This document shows positions 11,084 through 20,205 of a DNA stretch of 64,000 nt, piece after piece. The notes under the pieces were generated by a model. The model saw only the letters and a list, made by a program, of their open reading frames with translations. It had not been told where the DNA came from and made no database searches. Numbering within the stretch: position 1 is the stretch's first letter; each line of letters starts with the position of its first letter. The position numbers were made by a program, and so were the translations under genes. The stretch is taken from assembly GCA_037969115.1 (NCBI GenBank), contig JBBKWQ010000396.1, positions 1 through 64,000 on the forward strand. The letters run 5' to 3'. The stretch is from JBBKWQ01 sp037969115. Lineage in GTDB: Bacteria > Actinomycetota > Acidimicrobiia > Acidimicrobiales > Ilumatobacteraceae.

Positions 11084-11894
11084 TCGCCAGGCACCCGAGC
11101 CACCGCTCTGGGAGCAACGCCGTGCTGCATCGTCCGAGTTGCATCAGGGCATCCGCCTGCAGAAGGTGCTGGCGTCGGTGGGATGGGGGAGCCGTCGAGT
11201 GTCGGAGGACCTCATTGCGGCCGGCCGTGTCACGGTGAACGGCGAGGTGGCCGTGCTGGGTCGACGCGTCGATCCCGAGATCGACCTCATCGAAGTCGAC
11301 GGCGCACCGGTCGGCGTGCGTCCGGGTCTCGTCTATTACCTGCTCAACAAGCCGGCCGGGGTGGTCACGACCGCCAAGGACACTCATGGTCGACGAACGG
11401 TGCTCGACCTCGTACCCGATGAACCACGAGTGTTTTCCGTCGGTCGTCTCGATGTGGAGACCGAGGGGCTCCTGCTGCTCACCAACGATGGCGACCTGGC
11501 CAACCGGATCGCCCACCCGAGTCATGGTGTCGACAAGGAGTACCTCGTGGAAGTCGACGGCGGCTCGCTGTCGCCCGGTGCTCTGCGGAACCTGCGCGAC
11601 GGGGTCGAGTTGGACGACGGCATCACCTCGCCGGCGGTGGTGTCGCAACCGTCGCCGGGCGTGCTCCGGATAGCGATCCACGAAGGTCGCAATCGCCAGG
11701 TGCGGCGAATGTGCGACGCGGTCGGTCATCCGGTGAAGCGCCTCGTGCGAACGCGCATCGGACCGTTGAGCGATCGCTCGTTGCGGCCGGGCACGTGGCG
11801 CCAGCTCAGCCTGCCCGAGCTGAAAGCCATCACCGAAGCCGTTGCAAACCCCGAACCGCGGGTTGCGGGCTCCGGTTACGATCCATCCACGTGA
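11061..11894 (+). CDS. rluB: Pseudouridine synthase, RsuA/RluB family
   Basis: A 277-residue rRNA pseudouridine synthase. An N-terminal S4 RNA-binding domain (about residues 28-75, RLQKVLASVGWGSRRVSED) precedes the catalytic domain. The catalytic Asp is in VGRLDVETEGLLLLTNDGDL, and the C-terminal motif EGRNRQVRRMCDAVGHPV is diagnostic of the RsuA/RluB/E/F group. The target is probably 23S rRNA U2605-type, by its position after scpB, the usual rluB site. ATG at 11061 overlaps scpB by 23 bp. The stop overlaps the GTG of the next gene. Confidence 0.93.
   Translation: MSDPTSPDRQAPEPPLWEQRRAASSELHQGIRLQKVLASVGWGSRRVSEDLIAAGRVTVNGEVAVLGRRVDPEIDLIEVDGAPVGVRPGLVYYLLNKPAGVVTTAKDTHGRRTVLDLVPDEPRVFSVGRLDVETEGLLLLTNDGDLANRIAHPSHGVDKEYLVEVDGGSLSPGALRNLRDGVELDDGITSPAVVSQPSPGVLRIAIHEGRNRQVRRMCDAVGHPVKRLVRTRIGPLSDRSLRPGTWRQLSLPELKAITEAVANPEPRVAGSGYDPST
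11877..11882 (+). promoter_or_regulatory. Possible internal -10 element before tyrA
   Basis: TACGAT lies inside the 3' end of the pseudouridine synthase gene and ends 8 nt before the tyrA GTG. It matches the TAnnnT-n8-start arrangement at several other genes here, so tyrA may have its own leaderless transcript besides read-through. Confidence 0.4.
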
Positions 11895-12952
11895 AGCAGC
11901 CACGCGCCAACGTCATCGGCCTCGGCCTGATCGGTGGGTCGATCGCACTGGCGCTGCGGCAGCGCAACTGGTTCGTGAGTGGCGACGATGTGAACTCGAA
12001 CGCCTCGGATCAGGCACTGAGCGGTGGGATCATCGATTCCATCGGGCTCGACACCGACGCCGCGATCACTTTCGTCGCCGTTCCCGTCATGGCAGTGGCC
12101 GATCAGGTCAAGCGAGCGTTGAACGAAACGAACGGAACAGTCACCGACGTCGGCTCCGTCAAGACACAGGTCTGCGTCGCCTGCGACGATCCACGCTTCG
12201 TCGGTGGCCATCCCATGGCGGGCAGCGAGCTCGACGGGCTCGACGGCGCAGATGGCGACATGTTCAACGGGGCGGTGTGGGTGTTGACGCCCGTCGCGCA
12301 CAGCGACGACGCCACCTTCGCGAATGTGACGGCCGTGGTGCGCTCACTCGGTGCCGAGGTGGTTGCGCTCGCTCCGGAACGTCATGACGAAGTCGTCGCG
12401 GTGGTCAGCCACGTTCCTCACCTCGCGGCTGCGACGCTGATGCACCTCGCCGTCGAGCGCTCGTCCGAACATGCGGCTCTGCTTCGTCTCGCTGCAGGCG
12501 GGTTTCGCGACATGACACGAATCGCCAGTGGACACCCCGACATCTGGCTCGACATCTGCTCGGAGAACCGCACAGCCATCCTCTCGGCTCTCGACGGTCT
12601 GATCGGGAGCCTGACCGACGTGCGCGAGGTGATCGACGCCGATGACCGCTCGGCACTGCACGACCGTCTCCACGCTGCCCGCGACGCCCGTACCAACCTG
12701 CCGGGCCGCGTCGCCCATCCCGAACTGGTCGCAGAGGTCCGGATCCCGATTCCCGACCGTCCCGGTTCGGCCGCAGAGGTGTTCACACTCGCCGCCGAAC
12801 TCGGGGTCAACATCGCCAACTTCGAAGTCGTCCACGTGGCCGAGAGCAATCGTGGTGTCGCGGTCGTGCTCATCGACGCGTCGAACTCCGACGTCTTCCG
12901 TGGCGGACTGATCGCCCGCGGCTTCAAACCAGCGGTCACACCGCTCGTGTGA
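11891..12952 (+). CDS. tyrA: Prephenate dehydrogenase with C-terminal ACT domain
   Basis: A 353-residue prephenate dehydrogenase, which converts prephenate to 4-hydroxyphenylpyruvate for tyrosine synthesis. The Rossmann motif VIGLGLIGGSIALAL is at the N-terminus, and the conserved FVGGHPMAGSELDG includes the active-site His. The C-terminal ~70 residues (EVRIPIPDRPGSAAEVFTL onward) form an ACT domain, a likely tyrosine sensor for feedback control. GTG at 11891 overlaps the previous stop (GTGA). aroA follows directly, giving an aromatic amino acid pair. Confidence 0.92.
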   Translation: MKQPRANVIGLGLIGGSIALALRQRNWFVSGDDVNSNASDQALSGGIIDSIGLDTDAAITFVAVPVMAVADQVKRALNETNGTVTDVGSVKTQVCVACDDPRFVGGHPMAGSELDGLDGADGDMFNGAVWVLTPVAHSDDATFANVTAVVRSLGAEVVALAPERHDEVVAVVSHVPHLAAATLMHLAVERSSEHAALLRLAAGGFRDMTRIASGHPDIWLDICSENRTAILSALDGLIGSLTDVREVIDADDRSALHDRLHAARDARTNLPGRVAHPELVAEVRIPIPDRPGSAAEVFTLAAELGVNIANFEVVHVAESNRGVAVVLIDASNSDVFRGGLIARGFKPAVTPLV

Positions 12953-12959
12953 GTGCGTG

Positions 12960-14261
12960 ATGACCATGGCCACGTATCGGGTTCCGGTTGCTCGTCGGCC
13001 CGTGCACGCGACCGTGTCGGTTCCCGGGTCGAAGAGCCTGGCCAATCGGGCGTTCGTCTGTGCGGCGCTCGCCGACGGGGTCTCCTCCATCACGAGGGTG
13101 GCGCCCGGCGACGACACGCTCGCCATGGTCGACTGTCTACGCGTGCTGGGCGTCGGTCTGGAACTCGAGAATGATGCGCAGGCAAGCGTGACCGGTACCG
13201 GCGGAGCCTTCCACGCGGAGGGTGCTCGCCTACACGCCCGGTTGGCGGGCACGACATCTCGGTTCGCTACCGCGCTCGCTGCGCTCGGCGACGGCCCGAT
13301 CACGATCGACGGAGCACCCCCGTTGCGGAGTCGTCCGATCGGCCCGCTCCTCGAAGCACTCGAAACACTGGGCGTCGTGGCGGACGCCGTCGATGGCGCC
13401 GGGCACCTCCCCGTCGAAGTCACCGGACCGCCGACATCCGGATCCGTGTCGATTCGCGGCGACGTATCGAGCCAATACGTCACCGCACTGATGTTGATCG
13501 GCCCGTATCTCCCGGGTGGACTCGACCTCACGCTCACCACCCCGCTGGTTTCGCGACCCTACGTCGAGATCACCGCCGCCGTCATGGCTTCGTTCGGCGT
13601 GCACGAGGTCGACGTCGGCGAGGGTCGGATCGTGGTGGCGCCGGGCCGTTATACCTCGTGTCAGTACGCGATCGAGCCCGACGCGTCGTCGGCGAGCTAT
13701 GCGCTCGCGCTGGTTGCAGTCGTGGGTGGCGAGGTGACCGTCGAGGGCCTCGGCGATCGGTCGCTGCAAGGTGATGCTCGATTCGTCGACGTGATGGAGT
13801 CGATGGGTTGCCAAGCATCGTCGACGCACACATCGGTCATGGTGCGCCGCGACCCGCGAACACCGCTGACCGGAGTCGACATCGACATGGCCGACATCTC
13901 CGACCTCGTGCCGACCGTGGCGGCTGTGGCCGTTCTCGCCAACAGCCCCACGACGATTCGTGGCGTCAGCTTCATTCGTGGCAAGGAGAGCGATCGGCTC
14001 GGCGATCTGTCGCGTGAGTTGTGCCGCACGGGAGCCCGGGTCACCGAGACCGTCGACGGGCTGTACATCGAGCCCGCCGGACGCCGGCTGACCGGTGGTG
14101 TGCTCGAGACGCATCATGATCATCGCCTCGCCATGGCGTTCGGTGTTCTGGGCACCGCCGTCGAAGGCATCGTCGTCGTCGACCCAGGAGTGGTGTCGAA
14201 GAGTTGGCCGAACTTCTGGGAGGCCCTCGACGAGATCGTTCGAGAGGAGCTGGCGACATGA
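12960..14261 (+). CDS. aroA: 3-phosphoshikimate 1-carboxyvinyltransferase (EPSP synthase)
   Basis: EPSP synthase joins shikimate 3-phosphate and PEP in the shikimate pathway. The 433-residue product has the N-terminal VPGSKSLANRAFV motif with the PEP/S3P-binding Lys and Arg, LAGTTSRFATAL for the conserved LGNAGTATR-like loop, and the C-terminal FIRGKESDRLGDL motif. Possible starts are GTG 12957, ATG 12960 and ATG 12966, with little to separate them. It begins 7 bp after tyrA, and its stop overlaps the next ATG (ATGA). In the loop, LAGTTSRFA differs from the common NAGTAMR, so inhibitor sensitivity may differ. Confidence 0.93.
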   Translation: MTMATYRVPVARRPVHATVSVPGSKSLANRAFVCAALADGVSSITRVAPGDDTLAMVDCLRVLGVGLELENDAQASVTGTGGAFHAEGARLHARLAGTTSRFATALAALGDGPITIDGAPPLRSRPIGPLLEALETLGVVADAVDGAGHLPVEVTGPPTSGSVSIRGDVSSQYVTALMLIGPYLPGGLDLTLTTPLVSRPYVEITAAVMASFGVHEVDVGEGRIVVAPGRYTSCQYAIEPDASSASYALALVAVVGGEVTVEGLGDRSLQGDARFVDVMESMGCQASSTHTSVMVRRDPRTPLTGVDIDMADISDLVPTVAAVAVLANSPTTIRGVSFIRGKESDRLGDLSRELCRTGARVTETVDGLYIEPAGRRLTGGVLETHHDHRLAMAFGVLGTAVEGIVVVDPGVVSKSWPNFWEALDEIVREELAT

Positions 14262-15019
14262 AGGCGGTCTTCTCGCTCGAAGGTCGAGTCGCGTTGGTGA
14301 CCGGGTCGGGCCGGGGCCTCGGACGCGAGATTGCTTTGGCGCTCGCCGGCGCCGGTGCCCACGTCGTCGTGAACGGACGGACGCTCGAGCCGCTCGGTCT
14401 GGTCGTGGATGCGATCGAGGCGTCAGGTGGACGAGCATCCGCAGCAGTCTTCGATGTCACCGACGCCGGCGGCTGCGAGCAGGCGATCGCCGATGTGTCG
14501 GTTCGACTCGGCGCGATCGACATCCTCGTGAACAACGTCGGGATCCGTGATCGCAGGGCCGTCGACGAACTCGACCGGGCGGCGATGGCGAACGTCCTCG
14601 ACGCCAACCTGATCGCGCCGTTCGACCTTGCGCGCATCGCCAGCAATGCGATGCGTGAACGCGGATTCGGTCGGATCATCAACATCACCTCGATTGCCGG
14701 GCCGATCGCACGCGGCGATGTGGCGTACACCGCATCGAAGGGGGGCCTGGCGGCCCTGACCAGAGCGCTCGCCGCCGAACTCGGCCCGTACGGCATCACC
14801 GTGAACGGGGTCGCGCCCGGCTACTTCGCGACCGAGGCGAATGCGGACATGGTCGCCGACCCCGAGGTCCTGGCCTGGCTGGCCAAGCGCACGTCGCTGG
14901 GCCGTTGGGGAGAACCCGGCGAACTCGCCCCGGCCGTCGTGTTCCTGGCGTCGGATGCAGCGTCGTACGTCACCGGTCACGTGATCGCCGTCGACGGTGG
15001 CTACCTCGCCCACTTCTGA
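14258..15019 (+). CDS. Short-chain dehydrogenase/reductase (SDR)
   Basis: A classical 253-residue SDR. The cofactor motif is [16 protein letters not shown] near residue 12; NNVG marks the conserved structural motif, Ser of NITSIAG and the YTASKGG Tyr/Lys pair form the catalytic set. The C-terminus [13 protein letters not shown] is typical. The ATG overlaps the aroA stop (ATGA), so it is carried at the end of the aromatic operon. In many actinobacteria cmk follows aroA; here this SDR takes that place. Fatty-acid-type 3-oxoacyl reduction or a polyol substrate is possible; the substrate is unknown. Confidence 0.88.
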   Translation: MKAVFSLEGRVALVTGSGRGLGREIALALAGAGAHVVVNGRTLEPLGLVVDAIEASGGRASAAVFDVTDAGGCEQAIADVSVRLGAIDILVNNVGIRDRRAVDELDRAAMANVLDANLIAPFDLARIASNAMRERGFGRIINITSIAGPIARGDVAYTASKGGLAALTRALAAELGPYGITVNGVAPGYFATEANADMVADPEVLAWLAKRTSLGRWGEPGELAPAVVFLASDAASYVTGHVIAVDGGYLAHF

Positions 15020-15174
15020 CCCCGAACTTTCGATGCCGGGTGTGGCAGTTGCATTCGCCTGACTGTTTGGTGTTGAATCTGCTGGCGCTGTTCGACGTCC
15101 GCCGGCCGAAATCAGCTCGCTGGAGCGTCGCCGCACCTCCAGGTCGTCATACAGGCACACCGATGGGGAGCGCG

Positions 15175-16278
15175 ATGAGCGAAACAATCGTCCGGGAACC
15201 CGGGCCCGGGCCCGCGACCGACGTAGCGGTCGGCATCCGCGGCATGACCAAGCGGTTCGGCGACGTGGTCGCCGTCGACAGCATCGACCTCGACATCGGC
15301 GATGGTGAGTTCTTCTCGTTGCTCGGGCCTTCCGGCTGCGGCAAGACGACCACCCTCCGGATGATCGCCGGCCTGGAGTTCCCGACCGAAGGCAGTCTCC
15401 AGATCTTCGGCCACGAGGTCGGCACGCTGCCACCCAACAAACGTCCCGTGAACACCGTATTCCAGAACTAAGCGCTCTTCCCACATCTCGACATCACCGC
15501 CAACGTCGGCTTCGGGTTGCGGATGCAGGGTGTCGCCAAGAACGAGATCAAGACTCGCGTCGGTGAAGCGTTGGAGATGGTCAAGCTCGGCCAGATGGGC
15601 AATCGAAAGCCGAATCAGCTCTCGGGTGGCCAGCAACAACGCATCGCTCTTGCACGAGCACTCGTGAATCGCCCGAAGGTCCTGCTGCTCGACGAACCAC
15701 TCGGCGCGCTCGATCTGAAACTGCGACACGAGATGCAGACCGAGCTCAAGAGCCTCCAACGCGAGCTCGGCGTCACGTTCGTGTTCGTCACACACGATCA
15801 GGAAGAAGCGCTCACCATGAGCGACCGGATCGGAATCATGGACGGTGGCCAGCTCCTGCAGGTCGACCCACCGGAGGCGATCTACGAGCGTCCGGTCAAC
15901 CGGTTCGTGGCCGACTTCATCGGTCAGACGAACCTCCTCGAGGGCACCGTCGAGGACGCCACCACCGTGTGTCTCGCGAACGGCGCCAGGATCCCGTTGA
16001 CCACCGAGCATCCGGCCGGCACGAAGGTCGGGGTCATCCTGCGCCCCGAGCGCGCGGTCGTGTCACCCCCGGGCGAGGTCGTGCCGGGACGCACTTCGGT
16101 CGACGGAGTGATCCGCCACATCACCTATCTCGGTAACGCCGTTGTGTACCGAGTGGGACTCGATTGGATGGAGATCGACGTCCGCATGGAGAACTTGCCG
16201 AGCAGCGAGCGATTCGAGGCGGGCGCCCAGATCACCGTTTCGTGGTTCGAGAGCGCAGTCGCAGCGGTGGCCCAGTGA
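15175..16278 (+). pseudogene. potA: Polyamine-type ABC transporter ATPase, interrupted by in-frame TAA
   Basis: An ABC ATPase of the spermidine/putrescine (PotA/FbpC) group, otherwise complete at 367 codons. Walker [10 protein letters not shown] is at residues 51-59, the Q-loop reads NTVFQN, then a TAA codon (15469-15471, codon 99) replaces the Tyr expected in FQNYALFPH. The same frame continues ALFPHLDIT, then signature [15 protein letters not shown], Walker B VLLLDEP, the switch His in [13 protein letters not shown] and a C-terminal TOBE domain. A TAC-to-TAA single-base change explains it. The ATG at 15175 has GGGGAG 4 nt upstream; ATG 15163 is an alternative. The downstream permeases and binding protein are intact. 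It may be a recent nonsense mutation, a sequence error, or read-through. Confidence 0.88.
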
Positions 16279-16302
16279 TGAGGCCGTGACGAGGATGCGA
16301 TC

Positions 16303-17211
16303 ATGACGGTCATCGACGTCGCTTCATCCGACGAATCCGTCGCCGAGGCGACCCCCGAGTTCGAACGGGCAGCTGAGAAGGCCGAGTCACGTCGGGGCTT
16401 CCTGATGGCGCTACCCGCGTACGCGTACATGGTGCTCTTCTTCGCGGTCCCGCTCGTGATCGTGCTGGTCTACTCGTTCTCGACCCGCAACTCCTTCGGT
16501 GAAGCCGAACTTCGCAACTGGAACCTCGAGTCGTATCGCAAGCTCGCCGATCCGATCATTCGCGACATCGTGCTCCGGTCGCTCTGGCTGGCATTACTCA
16601 CCACCGTCATCTGCCTGCTGGTTGCCTACCCGTTCTCGTACTACCTCGCGACGCGGACACCGCTCGTGCGCAACCTGCTGCTCGTGTTCGTGATGATTCC
16701 GTTCTGGTCGAACTTTCTCGTGCGCAACTTCGCATGGCGAGTCCTGCTCGGAACCGACGGACCCGTTTCGCGACTCACGGAGGCGGTCGGGCTCGGCGAG
16801 ACACGCATCCTGTTCACGTCGACGGCGGTCGTGCTCGGCTTGGTGTACGGCTTCTTGCCGTTCATGATCCTCCCGCTCTACGCGTCGATCGAGCGGATCG
16901 ATCTGGGGCTCGTCGAGGCGAGCCGCGACCTGTATGCGTCGGGTTGGCAGACGTTCCGCAGTGTCCTGCTCCCACTGTCGATGCCCGGCGTGATCGCAGG
17001 CTCGATCCTGGTGTTCGTACCGAGCCTGGGGGCCTACGTCACCCCGGAGATTCTCGGCGGAGCGAAGACGACCCTGCTCGGGTCGTACATCGTCACGCAG
17101 TTCCTCACGGCGAGGAACTTCCCGGTCGGCGCCTCGTTGTCGTTCGCGCTGATGGTCGTGATGTTGACGGCGACGTTGGTGTACTTCCGCAAGGGCGGTC
17201 GAACGCTGTGA
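16303..17211 (+). CDS. potB: ABC transporter permease, PotB type
   Basis: A 302-residue inner-membrane permease with six predicted membrane segments, the first at about residues 33-55. The cytoplasmic EAA loop appears as LVEASRDLYASGWQTFRSV followed by LPLSMPGVIAGS, which contacts the ATPase. Length and the motif VRNFAWRVLLG match PotB. ATG at 16303 has GAGGA upstream, and the stop overlaps the GTG of potC. It is the first partner of PotC in a heterodimeric channel for polyamines or a related cation. Confidence 0.92.
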   Translation: MTVIDVASSDESVAEATPEFERAAEKAESRRGFLMALPAYAYMVLFFAVPLVIVLVYSFSTRNSFGEAELRNWNLESYRKLADPIIRDIVLRSLWLALLTTVICLLVAYPFSYYLATRTPLVRNLLLVFVMIPFWSNFLVRNFAWRVLLGTDGPVSRLTEAVGLGETRILFTSTAVVLGLVYGFLPFMILPLYASIERIDLGLVEASRDLYASGWQTFRSVLLPLSMPGVIAGSILVFVPSLGAYVTPEILGGAKTTLLGSYIVTQFLTARNFPVGASLSFALMVVMLTATLVYFRKGGRTL

Positions 17212-18122
17212 GCTCGTCAGAACGCTCCACCGCTGCGCCCCGAGGGATGACAAAGTGGCTGCTCGGTACGAACGCCGTGCTCGTCTACGTGTTCTTCTAC
17301 GCGCCGATCGTGTTGCTGTTCGTGTTCTCCTTCAGCGCGAATCGCAACGTCGGCACGTGGGGCGGCGTGACACTCGATTGGTATCGGGAGTTGGGCGACA
17401 ACCAGCCGATCCAAGACGCGATCTGGATCTCGGTGAAGGTGGCGTTGGTGTCGACGCTGATCTCGGTCGTGCTCGGTACCACGGCGGCTTTGGCGCTCGA
17501 GCGTTTCAGGTTCCGCGGACAGCGTGTGTTCGACGCGTTGCTCTATCTGCCGATCATCATCCCCGATGTGACGATGGCTGCGATGATGCTGCTGTTCTTC
17601 TCGCAGTTCCTCGATCTGATCGACACGGTCTTCGGTGTCCAGATGGGCAAGGGTTTCGCGACGATCACGCTGAGCCACATAGCGTTCAGCATCAGTTTCG
17701 TCTCGGTGGTCGTTCGCGCACGCCTCGCAGGGATGGACGAACGCCTCGAGGAGGCAGCGCTCGATCTCTACGCCACGCGATGGAAGACGTTTCGTCACGT
17801 CACGTTGCCGCTCATCGCGCCCGGCGTCGCCGGCGGCGCCCTGCTCGCACTCACACTCTCGCTCGACGATGTGGTCATCACACAGTTCGTGGCGGGCCCG
17901 GGCGCGACCACGTTGCCGGTCTACGTCTTCGGTTTGATCCGCCGTGGGGTCACGCCGCTCATCAACGCCGTGTCGGTGGTGATGCTTGCCGTGTCGATCG
18001 CTCTCGTATTGTTGTCGTTGGTCTTCCAGCGCGGGGACAGAGCAGCGGAGCCATACAGCCCGCTTGCCGACGGTGATGGCGACGATGTCGCCAACCCTGC
18101 AACCATTCCCGTCAGCAACTGA
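17208..18122 (+). CDS. potC: ABC transporter permease, PotC type
   Basis: A 304-residue permease with six predicted membrane segments. The EAA loop is LEEAALDLYATRWKTFRHV followed by LPLIAPGVAGGALL. The segment LSLDDVVITQFVAGPG is characteristic of PotC. GTG at 17208 overlaps the potB stop (GTGA). The C-terminal ~25 residues are hydrophilic and acidic. It pairs with PotB. Confidence 0.92.
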   Translation: MSSSERSTAAPRGMTKWLLGTNAVLVYVFFYAPIVLLFVFSFSANRNVGTWGGVTLDWYRELGDNQPIQDAIWISVKVALVSTLISVVLGTTAALALERFRFRGQRVFDALLYLPIIIPDVTMAAMMLLFFSQFLDLIDTVFGVQMGKGFATITLSHIAFSISFVSVVVRARLAGMDERLEEAALDLYATRWKTFRHVTLPLIAPGVAGGALLALTLSLDDVVITQFVAGPGATTLPVYVFGLIRRGVTPLINAVSVVMLAVSIALVLLSLVFQRGDRAAEPYSPLADGDGDDVANPATIPVSN

Positions 18123-18173
18123 TTCAGCAGTGAACAACCGAGTGAGCCCGAACGGCTCGATGAAGGAGACAAG

Positions 18174-19298
18174 ATGAAACCCAACCCGACCCCTGCACGG
18201 CGCCGGATGCGCCTCGTGGCAGCGCCGATCGTACTCGCACTGGTTGCGACCGCTTGCGGCGGCAGCGACGACGAGGGCGCGTCGCAGGCCGAGTGCACGG
18301 TCGGGCAGGTCGACGGCGATCTCGCGCTGTTCAACTGGTCGGAGTACATCGATCCGGAACAACTCGACGCGTTCGCCGCCGAGTTCGACATCAGTGCAAC
18401 CATGGACGTGTACGACTCGAACGAAGCCATGCAGCAAACGATCGCGGCGGGCAACTCCGGCTACGACGTCATCGTGCCGTCCGACTACATGGTCGGCATC
18501 CTGATCGCGGGTGAGCGTATCCAGCCGCTCAACAAGGATGCGATTCCCAACATTGCGAACTTGTCGAGCGACTTCACGGGCCTCGACTACGACCCGGAAG
18601 GCACCCATTCGGTCCCGTATCAGTGGGGTACGACGGGCCTCGGCGTCGACACCGAGGTGGTGGGCACCGACTTCGAGCGTTCGTGGAGCCTGGTGTTCGA
18701 CCCGGCCATCGGCGACCAGTTCTCTGGTCAGATCTCGCTGTTGAACGACCCGCGCGAGACGTTGGGCGCGGCGCTCAAGTACCTGGGTTACTCGTTGAAC
18801 ACCACCGACGACGCAGAACTGAACGAGGCTCGCGATCTGATTCGGGACACCAAGAACCGTTTGGCCGCATTCAACACCGACTCGGCCGACGAACTCCTCA
18901 CCGAAGGTGAGACGGCGATCGGCCACGGGTACTCGGGCGACATGTTCACCCAGTTCACCGGCACCGACGATCCAGCCAGGTACGTGTACTTCGTGCCCGA
19001 AGAAGGCGGGACGCGCTGGATCGACAACATGGCGATTCCGTTCGACGCGCCACACCCGTGCACCGCGCACACGTTCATCAACTGGCTGCTCGACGGCACG
19101 AACGGTGCCGACCTGTCGAACTGGAACTACTACGGCACGCCGAACGAGGCCGCGAAAGCCGGCCTGGAGGACGAGTTGCTGGTCTTCCTCGACGATCCGA
19201 ACGTGGTGGTCGGCGGTATCGACAGCTTGGAACTCATCCGCGACACGGGCGACTTCGAGATCAAGTATTCCGACGCGTTCACCGAAGCCAAGGGCTGA
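18174..19298 (+). CDS. potD: Polyamine ABC transporter substrate-binding lipoprotein, PotD type
   Basis: A 374-residue binding protein. The signal peptide ends in a lipobox (LVATACGGS, Cys at about residue 27), so it is predicted to be a membrane-anchored lipoprotein outside the cytoplasm. FNWSEYIDPEQLDAF is the PotD/PotF entry motif, and YDVIVPSDYMVG and WGTTGLGVD follow as in spermidine/putrescine receptors. A strong AAGGAG site sits 5 nt before the ATG. It is last in the pot operon, 51 bp after potC. Ligand identity within the polyamine-like group is inferred. Confidence 0.92.
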   Translation: MKPNPTPARRRMRLVAAPIVLALVATACGGSDDEGASQAECTVGQVDGDLALFNWSEYIDPEQLDAFAAEFDISATMDVYDSNEAMQQTIAAGNSGYDVIVPSDYMVGILIAGERIQPLNKDAIPNIANLSSDFTGLDYDPEGTHSVPYQWGTTGLGVDTEVVGTDFERSWSLVFDPAIGDQFSGQISLLNDPRETLGAALKYLGYSLNTTDDAELNEARDLIRDTKNRLAAFNTDSADELLTEGETAIGHGYSGDMFTQFTGTDDPARYVYFVPEEGGTRWIDNMAIPFDAPHPCTAHTFINWLLDGTNGADLSNWNYYGTPNEAAKAGLEDELLVFLDDPNVVVGGIDSLELIRDTGDFEIKYSDAFTEAKG

Positions 19299-19325
19299 CT
19301 TCGGTTCGGCGCGGCGAACGACGAC

Positions 19326-19365
19326 CGGCACCGGCCCGTAGCCACTCGGCTACGGGGCGGTGCCG
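19326..19365. terminator. Hairpin between convergent potD and methyltransferase genes
   Basis: Arms 19326-19343 and 19348-19365 pair over 18 bp with a single mismatch around a 4-nt loop (ACTC). It lies 27 bp after the potD stop and covers the stop codon of the convergent minus-strand gene. No T-tract follows. It could serve as a terminator for either strand. Confidence 0.6.
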
Positions 19366-20156
19366 TCCAGGCGGTACACGATCGATTTCAAGAACTCGGC
19401 ATCTCCGGTCCGGTGAGCGGGCGCGACCACGTCGTCGAAACGGATGTGATCGGAACGACGTTTCGCCCTGAGTGGCAAGGTCATGCACGTCGTGAGCAAT
19501 CGAGCCGCGATCGATTGTGCGACTCGCTGATGACCGCCGGTGGTCATGGCGTGCTCGACGAGTGCTGCCGGGGGGGAGCCCTCGATCCGGTAGTCGATGC
19601 CCTCCTCCCATCGAAACTGCACGATGCGGTGCTCGAAGCGTGAGTCGAGCAGGTCTGCCATCTCACCTTCGATGCCGGCTCTCTGGAGGTAGTCGTGGAT
19701 GTCGCGATCGAAGTACGGGGCTGTCTTCGCCGTGAAGACCAGGGTCGAACCATCGAGGCGGACGAACCACAGGTGGCTCGGGAAGTCGAGGATCTTGGCG
19801 CTCGCAGCCTCGGGCACCTCGATGTATCCGGCCCGAGAGACGCGGACCAGCTCGTCGATCACCGCGCCCGGATCGACGACGTGCTCGAGAACGTGGGAAC
19901 AGATCGAGTAGTCGAATGCGCCGGTTGCGAAGGGCATCGACGCAGCATCGGCATCGAAGAGCGGTCGTGAGATCCGTGCCGCTCGGCGGCCGGAGCGCTG
20001 CCCGGCATGTTCGGCATCGATGAAGCGATCGAGTAGCACGTCGGCTCGCCAATGGGGTTTGTCACCGCTGCCCACGTCGAGTACCAGGGAGTCGGGTCCG
20101 GCAGGGATGTCGATCCGACGCCGATGGAACAGCCGGAGCGACTCGATGACCTGCAC
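19350..20156 (-). CDS. Class I SAM-dependent methyltransferase
   Basis: A 268-residue methyltransferase with the SAM-binding motif VLDVGSGDKPHWRADV near residue 24 and a later YSICSHVLEHVVDPGAVIDE segment (motif post-II, CSHVLEHV) typical of methyltransferase_11. The frame is open to 20267, but GTG at 20156 avoids overlapping the divergent gene and has GATACT 6 nt upstream. It lies at the edge of the envelope-glycan region, so a glycan or lipid acceptor is plausible but unproven. Confidence 0.82.
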   Translation of the reverse strand: MQVIESLRLFHRRRIDIPAGPDSLVLDVGSGDKPHWRADVLLDRFIDAEHAGQRSGRRAARISRPLFDADAASMPFATGAFDYSICSHVLEHVVDPGAVIDELVRVSRAGYIEVPEAASAKILDFPSHLWFVRLDGSTLVFTAKTAPYFDRDIHDYLQRAGIEGEMADLLDSRFEHRIVQFRWEEGIDYRIEGSPPAALVEHAMTTGGHQRVAQSIAARLLTTCMTLPLRAKRRSDHIRFDDVVAPAHRTGDAEFLKSIVYRLDGTAP

Positions 20157-20205
20157 CCAGGCAGTATCGCAGCTGTCCCTGTCTCTCGGGTGTGGAGGTG
20201 GCAGG

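Noticed and set aside
15020..15174. Riboswitch or promoter ahead of potA
   Set aside because: A 6-bp stem (CTGGAG/CTCCAG) and TTGCAT-like bases are present but too weak to call.
17217..19331. 704-codon minus-strand frame across potC and potD
   Set aside because: Antisense to two well-defined transporter genes; His/Arg/Asp-rich low-information translation.
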